DNA of 64,000 bases from Endozoicomonas gorgoniicola. GTDB lineage: Bacteria; Pseudomonadota; Gammaproteobacteria; Pseudomonadales; Endozoicomonadaceae. Both the position numbers and the translations under genes were made by a program. Shown piece by piece: positions 8,537 to 17,362 of the stretch. Every line of letters starts with the position of its first letter. Position 1 is the first letter of the stretch. The stretch covers positions 3,242,501 through 3,306,500 of the forward strand of contig NZ_JAPFCC010000001.1 in assembly GCF_025562715.2 (NCBI RefSeq). The letters are read 5' to 3'. Below the pieces are notes generated by a model. The model was not told the DNA's origin, ran no database searches, and saw only the letters and a list, made by a program, of their open reading frames with translations.

Positions 8537-8896
8537 TTATAGCGGTTGCTTTATAAGCGACTCTGCTGGTATACCAAGCATCTGATGCAGTCTCCAGATC
8601 ATTTTTAACGTCAGCGGGCGTTTACGATTTAATACTTCATAAACGCGATTACGTTTACCTATCATTGGTTCCAGGTCTTTAGCAGACAAGCCTTCCTGCT
8701 CCATCCGGAACTGGATCGCAGCAACCGGATCAGGCAAGTCGAGCGGACAGTGACGACGCTCGTAATCCTCTACCAATGTAACCAAAACATCCAGCCTGTC
8801 GCCTTCGGAAGTACCAGACTCGGCCATCATAAGTGACTCGATTTCTTTCAGGGTGGACTGATAGTCTTCAGTCGTTTTTATCGGTTTAATATCCAT
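8537..8896 (-). CDS. higA: HigA-type antitoxin (Xre family)
   Basis: A 119-residue antitoxin with an N-terminal helical region that would contact the toxin and a C-terminal helix-turn-helix (LSAKDLEPMIGKRNRVYEVL) that binds the operon operator. The ATG at 8894-8896 is preferred over one 15 bp upstream because it has GGAG nine bases before it. It follows higB with a 17-bp gap in the toxin-first order usual for higBA. Confidence 0.88.
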   Translation of the reverse strand: MDIKPIKTTEDYQSTLKEIESLMMAESGTSEGDRLDVLVTLVEDYERRHCPLDLPDPVAAIQFRMEQEGLSAKDLEPMIGKRNRVYEVLNRKRPLTLKMIWRLHQMLGIPAESLIKQPL

Positions 8897-8913
8897 CCTT
8901 TTCATCTCCATCG

Positions 8914-9216
8914 TTAAATAGTCTGCGCATCAATTTTGTCATATTGAGCATGGGTACCCAAAAAACGGACATACACAACCCGGTATGGGTAGTTTACCCA
9001 GACGATCAGCCTGTATTTGTTCCCGGCAATATTGAAAACAGCCCTTCCGCCTTTTAGTATGCTGGCGTTACGGTAATCACGCTTTACATCAGAAGGTGAA
9101 GACCAGTCAGCCTTTAGGGTCTGTCGATACCAGGCTAAAACCGGCTCAATAACATCGGAATACTCCGGTTTCTTGAGCCAAAAATTCTTTAATGTCGATA
9201 ATGCAATAATTCTCAT
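8914..9216 (-). CDS. higB: HigB-type mRNA interferase toxin
   Basis: A 100-residue RelE-superfamily (HigB_toxin) protein that would cleave mRNA on the ribosome. Family features are an N-terminal strand and helix (MRIIALSTLKNFWLKKPEY), the central strand block AVFNIAGNKYRLIVWVNY and VYVRFLGTHAQYDKID near the end. The first ATG is used, just downstream of the promoter and operator. Confidence 0.9.
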   Translation of the reverse strand: MRIIALSTLKNFWLKKPEYSDVIEPVLAWYRQTLKADWSSPSDVKRDYRNASILKGGRAVFNIAGNKYRLIVWVNYPYRVVYVRFLGTHAQYDKIDAQTI

Positions 9217-9222
9217 GCCTCA

Positions 9223-9251
9223 TTTATAGTCCCAAAACGGGACTATGACAA
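9223..9251 (-). promoter_or_regulatory. higBA promoter with embedded palindromic operator
   Basis: On the minus strand, TTGTCA (9246-9251) and TATAAA (9223-9228) are separated by exactly 17 bp. An 8-bp perfect inverted repeat ATAGTCCC/GGGACTAT with a 5-bp centre (9226-9246) fills that spacer. A repressor bound here would block RNA polymerase, which fits autoregulation by HigA or HigBA. Confidence 0.82.
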
Positions 9252-9430
9252 CATTTTTCCAATAACTCCTCTCTCGGATAGCAACTTTCCTTCAGTCACT
9301 GTGTCAAAAGGACATATTTTCTTGTTCGTTCGTTCCACTTATAAAGTGGTTTTTACTTATATAAATAAATGAAATTACATATTAATTTTTAATAGCTATA
9401 ATTATTAAATCATCATGGATTGATAATCGG

Positions 9431-10477
9431 TTGTCATGGACGATCATTGAGGAAACTTTGTCACGCTTTTACGAAATAGAACCCACTCTGGAGAATTATT
9501 GGCGCGGAATTATCCTTTTTGGCAAAAATGTTGCGTCGTATAAATTTGCACTTGCAAAATCACTGCACCAGTTAGCCAGCAGCAATCATCACACTGTTAC
9601 ACTTGAGCAGTTGGCTGTTCCGTTTTCGAGACACATCTGTCAACATCTGGAAACCGCAGAAAAACAAACCACGTCTCGTTCAAGTCGATTTCTCGACGTC
9701 TGCACAGCGTTCAATCGGGGAGAAATTGACCATGACAAACTGGTAAGCCAAACAGTGAAGTTTGGTTTTGAAAATGTCATAGATGCATTTCATAACGTCA
9801 ATAGACAAGAAATCGGTATACGTTTTTTTGAAGATGGCAGAAAAAAAGCAGATAAAAATATTTACTTAACAGATAACTTATTCAAACTGTCAGAAAGTTC
9901 TGGATTTAACTGTTTAAACCAAGAAACTGAGGCACGCTGGAAACTAGTGGAAACAGCATGGCAAATGGGTATATCGAAGAATCTCCTGTCAATTAACCAT
10001 GACATTGAAAATAATAATCTATTTTCCAGAATAAATGACCGACGCATAACTATTACCAGCTCGCGAGATAGCCTGAATGGTTACCAGAAAGGGCGGTGCT
10101 TCTACTGTTACGATTCGATTTCAATTGAAACAGGCCACCCTGAATTGGCTGATGTAGATCATTTTATGCCTTGGATGCTACGTAACGAACTCCCATTAAT
10201 CAATGGAATATGGAACCTGGTATTAGCATGTAAAGAGTGTAATAGAGGCGTTGGTGGAAAGTTTGAGCAACTTCCCTCTATAAACCTTCTGGAGAGGTTG
10301 CATGACAGAAATGAATACTTCATTAATAGCCACTTACCTATCAGGGAAACCTTAATAAAACAAACGGGAAAAAGTGAGCAACAACGCAGGGCATTTCTCC
10401 AGGATTGTTACAATAAGGCAAAACCAATGATTATCCACACTTGGGAGCCAGAACCAAAGGCTAGTAAACATTTTTGA
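9431..10477 (+). CDS. HNH endonuclease-domain protein
   Basis: A 348-residue protein. The first 220 residues are helical and unrecognised. The C-terminal third is an HNH nuclease with paired zinc-binding cysteines (CFYC and CKEC) around the DVDHFMPW core and NLVLACKECN. Such domains cut DNA in restriction, phage and mobile-element settings. The start is uncertain: TTG at 9431 is the first usable codon in frame, with no ATG nearby and no strong ribosome site. It is convergent with a methyltransferase gene and shares its terminator. It may be a modification-dependent or solitary nuclease. Confidence 0.75.
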   Translation: MSWTIIEETLSRFYEIEPTLENYWRGIILFGKNVASYKFALAKSLHQLASSNHHTVTLEQLAVPFSRHICQHLETAEKQTTSRSSRFLDVCTAFNRGEIDHDKLVSQTVKFGFENVIDAFHNVNRQEIGIRFFEDGRKKADKNIYLTDNLFKLSESSGFNCLNQETEARWKLVETAWQMGISKNLLSINHDIENNNLFSRINDRRITITSSRDSLNGYQKGRCFYCYDSISIETGHPELADVDHFMPWMLRNELPLINGIWNLVLACKECNRGVGGKFEQLPSINLLERLHDRNEYFINSHLPIRETLIKQTGKSEQQRRAFLQDCYNKAKPMIIHTWEPEPKASKHF

Positions 10478-10525
10478 ATTTATATTGAGCAGCTCAGGAA
10501 ACCCGGAGCTGCTCAATATAAATTC
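10476..10525. terminator. Shared 20-bp perfect inverted repeat between convergent genes
   Basis: Arms at 10476-10495 and 10506-10525 are perfectly complementary over 20 bp with a 10-nt loop. The arms overlap the stop codons of both the HNH gene and the methyltransferase gene, so this is a bidirectional terminator. Confidence 0.88.
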
Positions 10526-11118
10526 TAATTTTGACTCAGGCTTGCCTTGTAAAATATGGCATTCATCCATTTTTCTGATTTACGATCAGTTCTTAAATCC
10601 CTAGTAATCCATTTTTTATGAATCTTAAGACTTGTATTAAGAATTATTTTTTGTAAAGTATTTTCATCAACATTTGTAAACTGCCTTCCATCTCTGCTTG
10701 TAACTCCACTCCCGTATTTGAAGGAACAGTAAAAAATGCCTTCAGGCTTAAGAAATGATGCCAAGTGATTAAACACATCTGGAAGGTTAAGGGGCGGAAC
10801 ATGCAGCAAAGAAGCACATGCCCAAATAGCATCAAATAAAATATTACTTTGAAAGTTGGAGAACTCAGCTACTGCAACAGTCTGACCTGTATGCTTGCTG
10901 GCCAATTCCGCTAAGTCTTTACTGGCATCAAATGCTGTAACCTTAAATCCCGATTGAATGAACGCTAATGTATCACGTCCGGATCCACACCCTGCATCAA
11001 GTATAAGAGACTGAGGCTTTAAAAGCGGTAAAAACTCTTCGTATAAATCAGATGCATCAACTTGATAAGTCGATGAAAAAAACTCTTTTGCATTGTTATC
11101 GTAATATGGAACAGACAT
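10525..11118 (-). CDS. Class I SAM-dependent methyltransferase
   Basis: The 197-residue Rossmann-fold protein has SAM-binding motif I LDAGCGSGRD, the acidic ribose contact VTAFDAS, and FDAIWACASLLHVP as motif IV/V. The ATG at 11118 (MSVPYYDNNAKEFF) is preferred over an upstream ATG because it matches the family N-terminus and has AGGTG before it. No NPPY or DPPY motif is seen, so it is more likely a small-molecule or protein methylase of the UbiE/TehB type than a DNA methylase. Confidence 0.82.
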   Translation of the reverse strand: MSVPYYDNNAKEFFSSTYQVDASDLYEEFLPLLKPQSLILDAGCGSGRDTLAFIQSGFKVTAFDASKDLAELASKHTGQTVAVAEFSNFQSNILFDAIWACASLLHVPPLNLPDVFNHLASFLKPEGIFYCSFKYGSGVTSRDGRQFTNVDENTLQKIILNTSLKIHKKWITRDLRTDRKSEKWMNAIFYKASLSQN

Positions 11119-11288
11119 AGAAATAGGCACCTGATGGCTAATGAAAATGTCTATTTTACACAATTAAGTGCTTTTCTCATTCAGACTCTTTCCAAAAAAT
11201 AGATTATCCAATCTGCATTCACCATACATTGGATATTATCCAGCAGTTTACAGTGCTAAATGTGCCACCTTGACAACCGCAAACATCT

Positions 11289-11893
11289 TCAACCAGGCTT
11301 CTGCCCATAATCAACCAGAGCGTTATACAGGTTGACAAGCTCCATCTGTTTGACACTGTTGACGTTAAGATTACCCAGCTCCGGGTTTCCGACAACGACA
11401 GCCAGTGATTGCGCCCGGCTTATCGCTACATTGATGCGGTTTCTGTTAAACAGAAAATCCATGCCCCTTTTGGATTCACTGGCGTCGCTGGCGCACATGC
11501 TTAAAAAGACGACAGGCGCTTCCGGTCCCTGAAACTTGTCGATACTGCCCACTCTGGCTGCTTTTCCGAGAGCATCACTCAGCTTTCGAACCTGATGGTT
11601 GTAGGGTGCGACAAGCAGCATATCGTCCCAGCCGATGGGTCTCTCATCACCATTTTCATCCACAAAAGTTCTGCCAATCAGGGAGTGTGCCAGTAATTTA
11701 ATCTCTGCCACTTCGTCCTCTGAAGCTTGCGTATTGCCTTCATGATCCACCGGAACAAATACAATACCCGCTTCCCGATCCAGAAATCCGGAGCCAGTAT
11801 CAGGCACTCTAATCACTCGTCGATCATTATCAGGGTTGTGCCGGAGTTTGCCCTCATAAATGAATTGACTGATAAATTCGTTGCAGCACAGCC
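11289..11893 (-). pseudogene. 3' fragment of a RecB-like nuclease/helicase gene (duplicate)
   Basis: This stretch matches the last roughly 190 codons of the helicase gene at 28681-32103, at about 95% nucleotide identity by eye. It keeps the end LVDYGQKPG, whereas the long copy ends LVDVCL next to IS4 sequence. The fragment lacks the ATPase core; the homology stops abruptly near 11893 and the frame is short. In the conserved DKFQGQE motif the second glutamine is proline here (FQGPE), so it is unlikely to function. Confidence 0.88.
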
Positions 11894-11940
11894 AATATTG
11901 ATTTTTTGATTATTCATTCATCAACCCAATAGTAAAGTGT

Positions 11941-12180
11941 TCAAAACTCTACTGAATTTTGCAACTCAGTATACAGCTCTATAAGCAACTCAATGGCTTT
12001 ATGATGACCTTTTATGCCCTTAAAGTGCTTATGATGTCTGGCAAAAGTAGGAATATGGGAAGCTGCTTTAAAGCCCGAGAAAGGCTCAGTGATTTCTACC
12101 ATGATATCGTATGGTTTGCAGTAGGTGACTTTTCCCTGAACAAGGGTTTCATCAATATAGAAGGAAAGTATCTGAGGCAT
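11941..12180 (-). CDS. Small hypothetical protein
   Basis: A 79-residue protein starting MPQILSFYIDETLVQGKV with an excellent ribosome site (AGGAG eight bases before ATG), which supports it as a real gene. Histidine-rich segment FARHHKHFKGIKGHHKAIE. I do not recognise the family. It lies between the helicase fragment and umuDC with no apparent operon partner. Confidence 0.6.
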   Translation of the reverse strand: MPQILSFYIDETLVQGKVTYCKPYDIMVEITEPFSGFKAASHIPTFARHHKHFKGIKGHHKAIELLIELYTELQNSVEF

Positions 12181-12345
12181 GATTCGATCTCCTGTTTAGC
12201 GATATTTGTTAAGCGCCTGCAAGTGGGAATAAATGAGCGCTACACATTTATTTTAGAAGCCCCGAACTGAGTGTCAAATCTATCCGCTCTATCCTGATAG
12301 CAAGGGTTGTAAAGGATTGCGATGATGACGAGCATGCAAATATTA

Positions 12346-13629
12346 CTACTTGGCACCCACCGTCATAATATCACTCCACCTCGTCGTGTATTTTGGACTC
12401 AACGATTGCTGGCTCATGCACCAGCCTGCGGGCTGAAAACCAATGGATGCCGGTTTCAGCGTCTGTTGCCCAAATCGTTGATTAACCGCATCCAGTACCT
12501 TCATTATTTCACTGGCTTCAGGCAGGCTGTTCATACTCAGCAAGTCACCCTGAAAACTCTGGCTGCCGCACAGGTCAAGCAACATAAAGCCTGCTTTTTT
12601 GTACACGTAGCCTTGCTGATAGAGTGCGTCTAATGCAGGAGTAATCTGCTGTAACCAGAGACGAGTGTCATTGGTTCGGCTGGGTGCTACTAAACGAATG
12701 CTTTGGCAATATTGAGGCGCTTCTTTAAAGGGATCGGTACGAATAAAGACAACGGCTTCACGGGCAAACTTCTGTTGTGAGCGCAGCTTTTCACAGGCTC
12801 GGGTGGCAAAGCTGGACAGTGCGGAATGTAAATCGCTTTTTTCTGTGACCCTGCCACCAAAACTGCGGGAGCAGATAATCTGATGTTTATTGCCAGTGTT
12901 TTCGTCTTCTCTGGGAATACAGCTTTCCCCCTGAAGCTCACAGACAGTGCGTTCCAGTACCACAGAATAATGTTTTTTAATCCAGCTTCGTTGGCATTTG
13001 ACCAGGTCTGCCGCTGTGTGAATGCCTTGCCGTTGCAGGCGCTGGCTGATTTTTCGCCCTACACCCCAGACTTCGCCTACCGGCGTGATCGCCATTAAAC
13101 GTTGCTGTCGTTTGGAGTCCGTTAAGTCCACCACACCACCGGTAGCTCGATATTTTTTCGCGGCATAGTTGGCGAGTTTGGCGAGGGTTTTGGTGGTGGA
13201 AATGCCGACGCCGATGGGCAGTCCTGTCCACTGCTGTACCCGCTGTTTTATCTGTTGCCCCATCATCAATAGCTGTTCTTTCGGGAAGCCCGCCAAGTCC
13301 ACAAACGCCTCATCGATGGAATACACCTCTACGTCCGGGCTGAACTGCTCCAGCACCCACATAAAGCGGGAAGACATATCACCATAAAGGGTGTAGTTGG
13401 AGCTTTTCAGAACAATGGCACCCTGTTCAACCAGATGCCTGACCTTAAAGGCAGGCGTTCCCATCTTCACGCCCAATGCTTTGAGTTCAGGGGTTCGGGC
13501 GACAATGCAACCATCATTATTACTGAGTACACCTAAAGGGATATTCAACAGAGTCGGATCAAACACACGTTCACAAGAACAATAAAACGAATTGGCATCA
13601 CAGAGTGCGATGACCTTGTCGCTGCCCAT
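12346..13629 (-). CDS. umuC: DNA polymerase V catalytic subunit UmuC
   Basis: A 427-residue Y-family polymerase for error-prone lesion bypass, active as UmuD'2C with RecA. Palm-domain acidic residues are in ALCDANSFYCSCE and YSIDEAFVDL; the LSNNDGCIVAR block and the helix-hairpin-helix region GEVWGVGRKISQRL are present. Length matches the E. coli protein (422). The ATG overlaps the umuD stop by one base, so the two are translationally coupled and share the LexA-controlled promoter. Confidence 0.96.
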   Translation of the reverse strand: MGSDKVIALCDANSFYCSCERVFDPTLLNIPLGVLSNNDGCIVARTPELKALGVKMGTPAFKVRHLVEQGAIVLKSSNYTLYGDMSSRFMWVLEQFSPDVEVYSIDEAFVDLAGFPKEQLLMMGQQIKQRVQQWTGLPIGVGISTTKTLAKLANYAAKKYRATGGVVDLTDSKRQQRLMAITPVGEVWGVGRKISQRLQRQGIHTAADLVKCQRSWIKKHYSVVLERTVCELQGESCIPREDENTGNKHQIICSRSFGGRVTEKSDLHSALSSFATRACEKLRSQQKFAREAVVFIRTDPFKEAPQYCQSIRLVAPSRTNDTRLWLQQITPALDALYQQGYVYKKAGFMLLDLCGSQSFQGDLLSMNSLPEASEIMKVLDAVNQRFGQQTLKPASIGFQPAGWCMSQQSLSPKYTTRWSDIMTVGAK

Positions 13630-14060
13630 TACGACCGCAACTCATGAATAACCTGTGTAACCACGCCCCATACATCGAGCTCCTGTTCTGCCGTTAATCG
13701 TACCGGGGGATAATCGGGGTGTTCCGAATGCAGTTCGGCTTTCTTATTGTTCAGCTTCAGACGTTTAACCAGCAGTTCGCCGTCCAGCAAGGCGATGACA
13801 ATATCTCCGGAACGGGCGGTCAGGGAACGATCAATTATCAGCAGGTCGCCGTCATGAATGCCCGCACCTATCATCGAATTACCCTGAGCCCGGGCAAAAA
13901 AGGTTGCGGCCGGATGCTGAACCAGAAGCTGGTCAAGGGATAGCCGGTCTTCCAGATAATCCGCCGCAGGGCTGGGAAAACCACAGGCAACAGGGCTTTG
14001 GTAAAAGGGAAAGGATGTTTTCCCAGACGGGGGTTGCAATAGTTTTGGTGTTATAATCAT
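13629..14060 (-). CDS. umuD: UmuD, autoproteolytic subunit of DNA polymerase V
   Basis: A 143-residue LexA-like peptidase that is cleaved at Cys-Gly when RecA filaments form. The cleavage pair is C26-G27 (PVACGFPSP), the catalytic serine S62 (GNSM) and the lysine K99 (LLVKR), matching S60/K97 of E. coli UmuD. It is first in the umuDC operon, 12 bp downstream of a near-consensus LexA box. Confidence 0.96.
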   Translation of the reverse strand: MIITPKLLQPPSGKTSFPFYQSPVACGFPSPAADYLEDRLSLDQLLVQHPAATFFARAQGNSMIGAGIHDGDLLIIDRSLTARSGDIVIALLDGELLVKRLKLNNKKAELHSEHPDYPPVRLTAEQELDVWGVVTQVIHELRS

Positions 14061-14072
14061 GCTTTTATCGTA

Positions 14073-14092
14073 TACTGTACATAGATACAGTA
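14073..14092. promoter_or_regulatory. LexA (SOS) box upstream of umuDC
   Basis: TACTGTACATAGATACAGTA is a CTG-N10-CAG site with perfectly symmetric outer arms; the symmetry extends further to about 30 bp (TCGTATACTGTA and its complement). It is very close to the enterobacterial LexA consensus and sits 12 bp before the umuD ATG. Confidence 0.95.
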
Positions 14093-14274
14093 TACGATAA
14101 ATTCACAACCCTGTTGCTGTCAACTCGCTCCCGATCTGTTTATGAACACCAGCAGCCACCCCTTCATTCAAAGGCAAGCCTGGTTCCGGTTTTACTCAGG
14201 AACTACTGAAAAAGTTGAAATTACCAGATCAGAGTGTTTCTAGCCTGCCCTCCCGGGTCTGAACTAATACCAGG

Positions 14275-14300
14275 TGCACCAACTTCTGGGTGCATTTTTT
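14275..14300 (+). terminator. Terminator-like hairpin
   Basis: TGCACC/GGTGCA stem with an 8-nt loop and six T residues, oriented for plus-strand transcription. No intact plus-strand gene ends here. A short open stretch at about 14173-14260 ending in TGA may be the tail of a lost gene. Confidence 0.5.
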
Positions 14301-14301
14301 A

Positions 14302-15141
14302 TCACCTATTTATTGACTGAAGATACAGTGCTTTCTTTTCCTCAGATAGTGACAGCCAGTCAATAGCTTCACCTTTTACCGCTTTATTACTGAATGCATT
14401 TACCTTGATATTAATGTTTGTATTGAGTGATGACAGATAATCTTTTACTGCCATCTTCTCCTCAGCTGTATCATTAATGTTTGGTATTATCAGCAATCTG
14501 ACCTCTATCAACTTACTCACTGAAGCCAGATATTCAATCGTCTGAAAAACCCTGAAGTTATCTCTTCCCGTCAGCCATTTATGTAGGTCAGCATCCATCG
14601 CTTTAAGGTCGATCATAGCGCCATCCATTACAGGCAGTACAGACTTCCAGGCCGATAGCGGCAAGTAGCCATTACTATCGATCAAACAGGTTAAATGATT
14701 TAAAGCTGAGTCATTTTTAACAGCGGTAAAGAAAGCTTTCACAAACTTCAACTGAACCGTCGCTTCACCGCCTGAAAGGGTAATGCCATCAATAAAAGGC
14801 GACGCCACTCTAATCTGCTGTAGCAACTCCTCAACCGTTTTCTCTTCAACCATTGGGGAGCTGTTAACCGGACAAATATCAAGGCACTGATCACAACTTT
14901 CACACTGCCTGCTATTCCAACTAATTTTACCGTCATTTAAACTCAGTGCTTCCGAAGGGCACTGCTCAACACAATCACCACAGTGATTGCAGAAATTGAT
15001 GGTTTGAGGGTTGTGGCAGTTTTTGCAGTTAAAATTGCAACCCTGCAGGAAGATTACAAACCTGTTTCCCGGCCCGTCAACACAGGAAAATGGTATCACC
15101 TTGCTGATCAGGCCGGAAACAGTCGTTCTGCCATTACTCAC
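14302..15141 (-). CDS. yjjW: Glycyl-radical enzyme activase, YjjW family
   Basis: A 279-residue radical-SAM enzyme that would install the glycyl radical on YjjI. It has the radical-SAM cysteine motif CNFNCKNC and two ferredoxin-type cluster motifs (CNHCGDCVEQC and CESCDQCLDIC), then GGEA for SAM binding. I place the start at the GTG at 15141 because VSNGRTTVSGLISK aligns with the start of E. coli YjjW; it overlaps the yjjI stop by 8 bp. Longer in-frame starts lie inside yjjI. Expected to work anaerobically. Confidence 0.9.
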   Translation of the reverse strand: MSNGRTTVSGLISKVIPFSCVDGPGNRFVIFLQGCNFNCKNCHNPQTINFCNHCGDCVEQCPSEALSLNDGKISWNSRQCESCDQCLDICPVNSSPMVEEKTVEELLQQIRVASPFIDGITLSGGEATVQLKFVKAFFTAVKNDSALNHLTCLIDSNGYLPLSAWKSVLPVMDGAMIDLKAMDADLHKWLTGRDNFRVFQTIEYLASVSKLIEVRLLIIPNINDTAEEKMAVKDYLSSLNTNINIKVNAFSNKAVKGEAIDWLSLSEEKKALYLQSINR

Positions 15142-16687
15142 CCATGGCAACCCAAGGCTGAAACTCATTACTGATAACCCGTGATTTTCTGTCAAGAATG
15201 CCACAGTTCTCTGCAGCCTCAGCACCAAATACAGTACTGTTTATTCTGGACCCTTCTTCTTTGTGCTTTTTAATATCGGAACGACGAACCATATAACCTG
15301 TGACACGAACCAAGTCATTATTCGCGACATTAACCGTAAACATTCTCAAACCCTGCGCAATAGCACCTTTACAGATAGTAGCTAATGCCTGAGGATTATT
15401 CTTAATGGTTTCATCAATAGGGAAAATATCACTGACACCTGCCGTAAAGTGACGATGATGAGGTATAACCGTAAGAATATGTTCAAGAGTACTTGGCTCA
15501 ACACCATAAGGAATACGACAGCCCGCGCTTGTTGCTGCATCAATACTTATGCCGCTCTGGGAATGAAACAGCGCCCTGCTATGCCAGCAGTTTTCCAACT
15601 TTGTACTCTCAACAATAGCGGCTAGTTTTTCAGTAATTCTGATCGCGAATTCTTTCGCTTCAATGGTATGCCCATACCCTTTTTCAGCTTCCACTCCCAG
15701 CAAGTGGTTAACGGCTTCAGCCATTCCAAAGACACCGAACATTGCTGTGAACCGGTTTGGATCAATGAATCTTTCCCGAACCAGAAAACTCTCTTTATAA
15801 AATCCTGAATCATTAACCAGATAGTTCACTCTAGCCTGAATGATTTCATACATTTTCTCACTGATTTCAGGAATTACACGCTCAAGAAAGTCTTGTTCAC
15901 TGCCTTCAGATTGTTGCGCCGCTTTCAGCAGGTTCATACGAACCAACGTATGCGCCCCACCCGCCAATGGCAGGCAGTTATAGCAGCTGGCGATACCATA
16001 GCCTTGGTAATCCCCAAGCGCTTTAAAATCAGCAACATTTAAAGCTTCATTAGCGATGTGTGGTTTGTTTGTTTTTGAGATATTTTCAATAGCCTGATTC
16101 AGCAAACCGTCAGAGGTGATTTCAGGGTCATATCGCAATGTCAGGTTCGGTACAACCTGCTCTAACTCACCGTCAACACTGAGAATGGCTCTGGCTACCC
16201 GGTTATCTTCAGGACCTATATTTGCGTGGAGAAAAGCATCCGGCAGGGTTCGGTCAATCATCTGCCACATCAACTTAATTTTCTTTTTCAACTGGTCATC
16301 ACTGATACCATCATTGACAAACGGCATTAGTAACTTATCAAGCCGCCCAACAAATACCGGCATACCGGTTACCGAAGGAACATGATTGAAGAGAATCAGT
16401 AGAAAGTTAATCGCTTCATCAAGATCTTCCGGAGCTTCCAGCTCCAGATAGTCAGACCCCTTCTTTAACGCTTTTTCATAGTCTGGCATCACGTATCTGG
16501 GCTTGAAAGGAGCATTCCCCTCAAACATATCGCATACCACGCCAGAATCTAGAAGTTCTTGCGCCCCCTCCGACCACCTTGGGCAATCCAGCATGGATTC
16601 AGCCTGCAATGATAAATAGCGAGCTTTCTGTTGAGTGTTTAATCTCGAATCATTAACGATTTGGCGCAGGGCTTGCTGATAACTCAC
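15134..16687 (-). CDS. yjjI: YjjI-family glycine radical enzyme
   Basis: A 517-residue protein close in length to E. coli YjjI (516). The C-terminal glycyl-radical segment NDLVRVTGYMVRRSD is shared with that protein, as are CDMFEGNAPFKPRYV and DRTLPDAFLHANIGP. The reaction catalysed by this family is not established as far as I know. The GTG at 16687 is chosen because it has GGAGG six bases upstream; an ATG 24 bp further upstream (16711) is the alternative. It forms a coupled operon with its activase yjjW. Confidence 0.9.
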   Translation of the reverse strand: MSYQQALRQIVNDSRLNTQQKARYLSLQAESMLDCPRWSEGAQELLDSGVVCDMFEGNAPFKPRYVMPDYEKALKKGSDYLELEAPEDLDEAINFLLILFNHVPSVTGMPVFVGRLDKLLMPFVNDGISDDQLKKKIKLMWQMIDRTLPDAFLHANIGPEDNRVARAILSVDGELEQVVPNLTLRYDPEITSDGLLNQAIENISKTNKPHIANEALNVADFKALGDYQGYGIASCYNCLPLAGGAHTLVRMNLLKAAQQSEGSEQDFLERVIPEISEKMYEIIQARVNYLVNDSGFYKESFLVRERFIDPNRFTAMFGVFGMAEAVNHLLGVEAEKGYGHTIEAKEFAIRITEKLAAIVESTKLENCWHSRALFHSQSGISIDAATSAGCRIPYGVEPSTLEHILTVIPHHRHFTAGVSDIFPIDETIKNNPQALATICKGAIAQGLRMFTVNVANNDLVRVTGYMVRRSDIKKHKEEGSRINSTVFGAEAAENCGILDRKSRVISNEFQPWVAMGE

Positions 16688-16711
16688 GGAGTCCCTCCAA
16701 TAGGAAATCAA

Positions 16712-17120
16712 TACTTCGCTAGTCTATTAAGCTATTTTACGATCAGGTATCAGTATTGACCCTGAAACAACCGCTTTTCAGGAATGAAATTATAGAGCTA
16801 TCCCTATGATGGTCCCCATAAACCGTACAGCTATTCTGTGGCGTTAGTCAGTCACACGTTACAGACAGTTAACGGAGATGTTGATAATAGAACGTTAATA
16901 AATACTCACCATGGATAATCAGTGAAATAAAAGGGTAGGACTTACGCATTGATGGCACCTGCTAATTGGGTGAAAGTCTCATATTGACTCTCTTTTCAGG
17001 GTCTGCAGCCCAATAAGTATGCAGTAGCAACAAATTTTCCCTGCCCAGCAAGGGTAACGGCCAAACACCGCTATGATGTTTACTGATAAAACGACACCAT
17101 ATTAGTGAGAGGCCGCCCCG
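16712..17120. other. Intergenic region with possible IS end
   Basis: No gene is seen in these roughly 410 bases. The left part should hold the yjjI promoter; I found no convincing FNR box. At about 16936 the sequence TAGGACTTACGCA resembles an insertion-sequence terminus, which would make 16936-17312 the left end of a truncated element. Confidence 0.4.
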
Positions 17121-17312
17121 ATGGAAGTATGTCAGCCACTGACTGAAATCGCCAATTCTTCCTGTCATGCAATTCAGCAGCTTGATCATAAACTGGAAGC
17201 TCTACGTCAACAGTTCGACCCCATTCAGCACTTTGAAGACTATGAAGGCGAAGTTCACAAGCTTTTTGCTCAGGCAGAGCGAGGTGTTCTGAAAGAGAAA
17301 CCGGTCATTTAA
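17121..17312 (+). pseudogene. N-terminal transposase-like remnant
   Basis: A 63-codon frame, MEVCQPLTEIANSSC to LFAQAERGVLKEKPVI, reads like the start of a larger transposase (helical, with an FDPIQHFEDYE block) and then stops just before the IS110 element. The family is uncertain; ISKra4-like is a guess from the LFAQAE segment. Likely a deletion or insertion relic. Confidence 0.35.
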
Positions 17313-17362
17313 GAACGTCTACCTTCTGAGTAACTCCTTCGGGACTAGTTATTTGCATAGAG

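Noticed and set aside
14110..14260. Short plus-strand frame ending SLPSRV as a gene
   Set aside because: Only a few dozen codons, no start or ribosome site; at most a relic tail before the hairpin at 14275-14300.
16740..16770. FNR box upstream of yjjI
   Set aside because: The best candidate (CTGATACCTGATCG on the minus strand) does not fit TTGAT-N4-ATCAA well enough.
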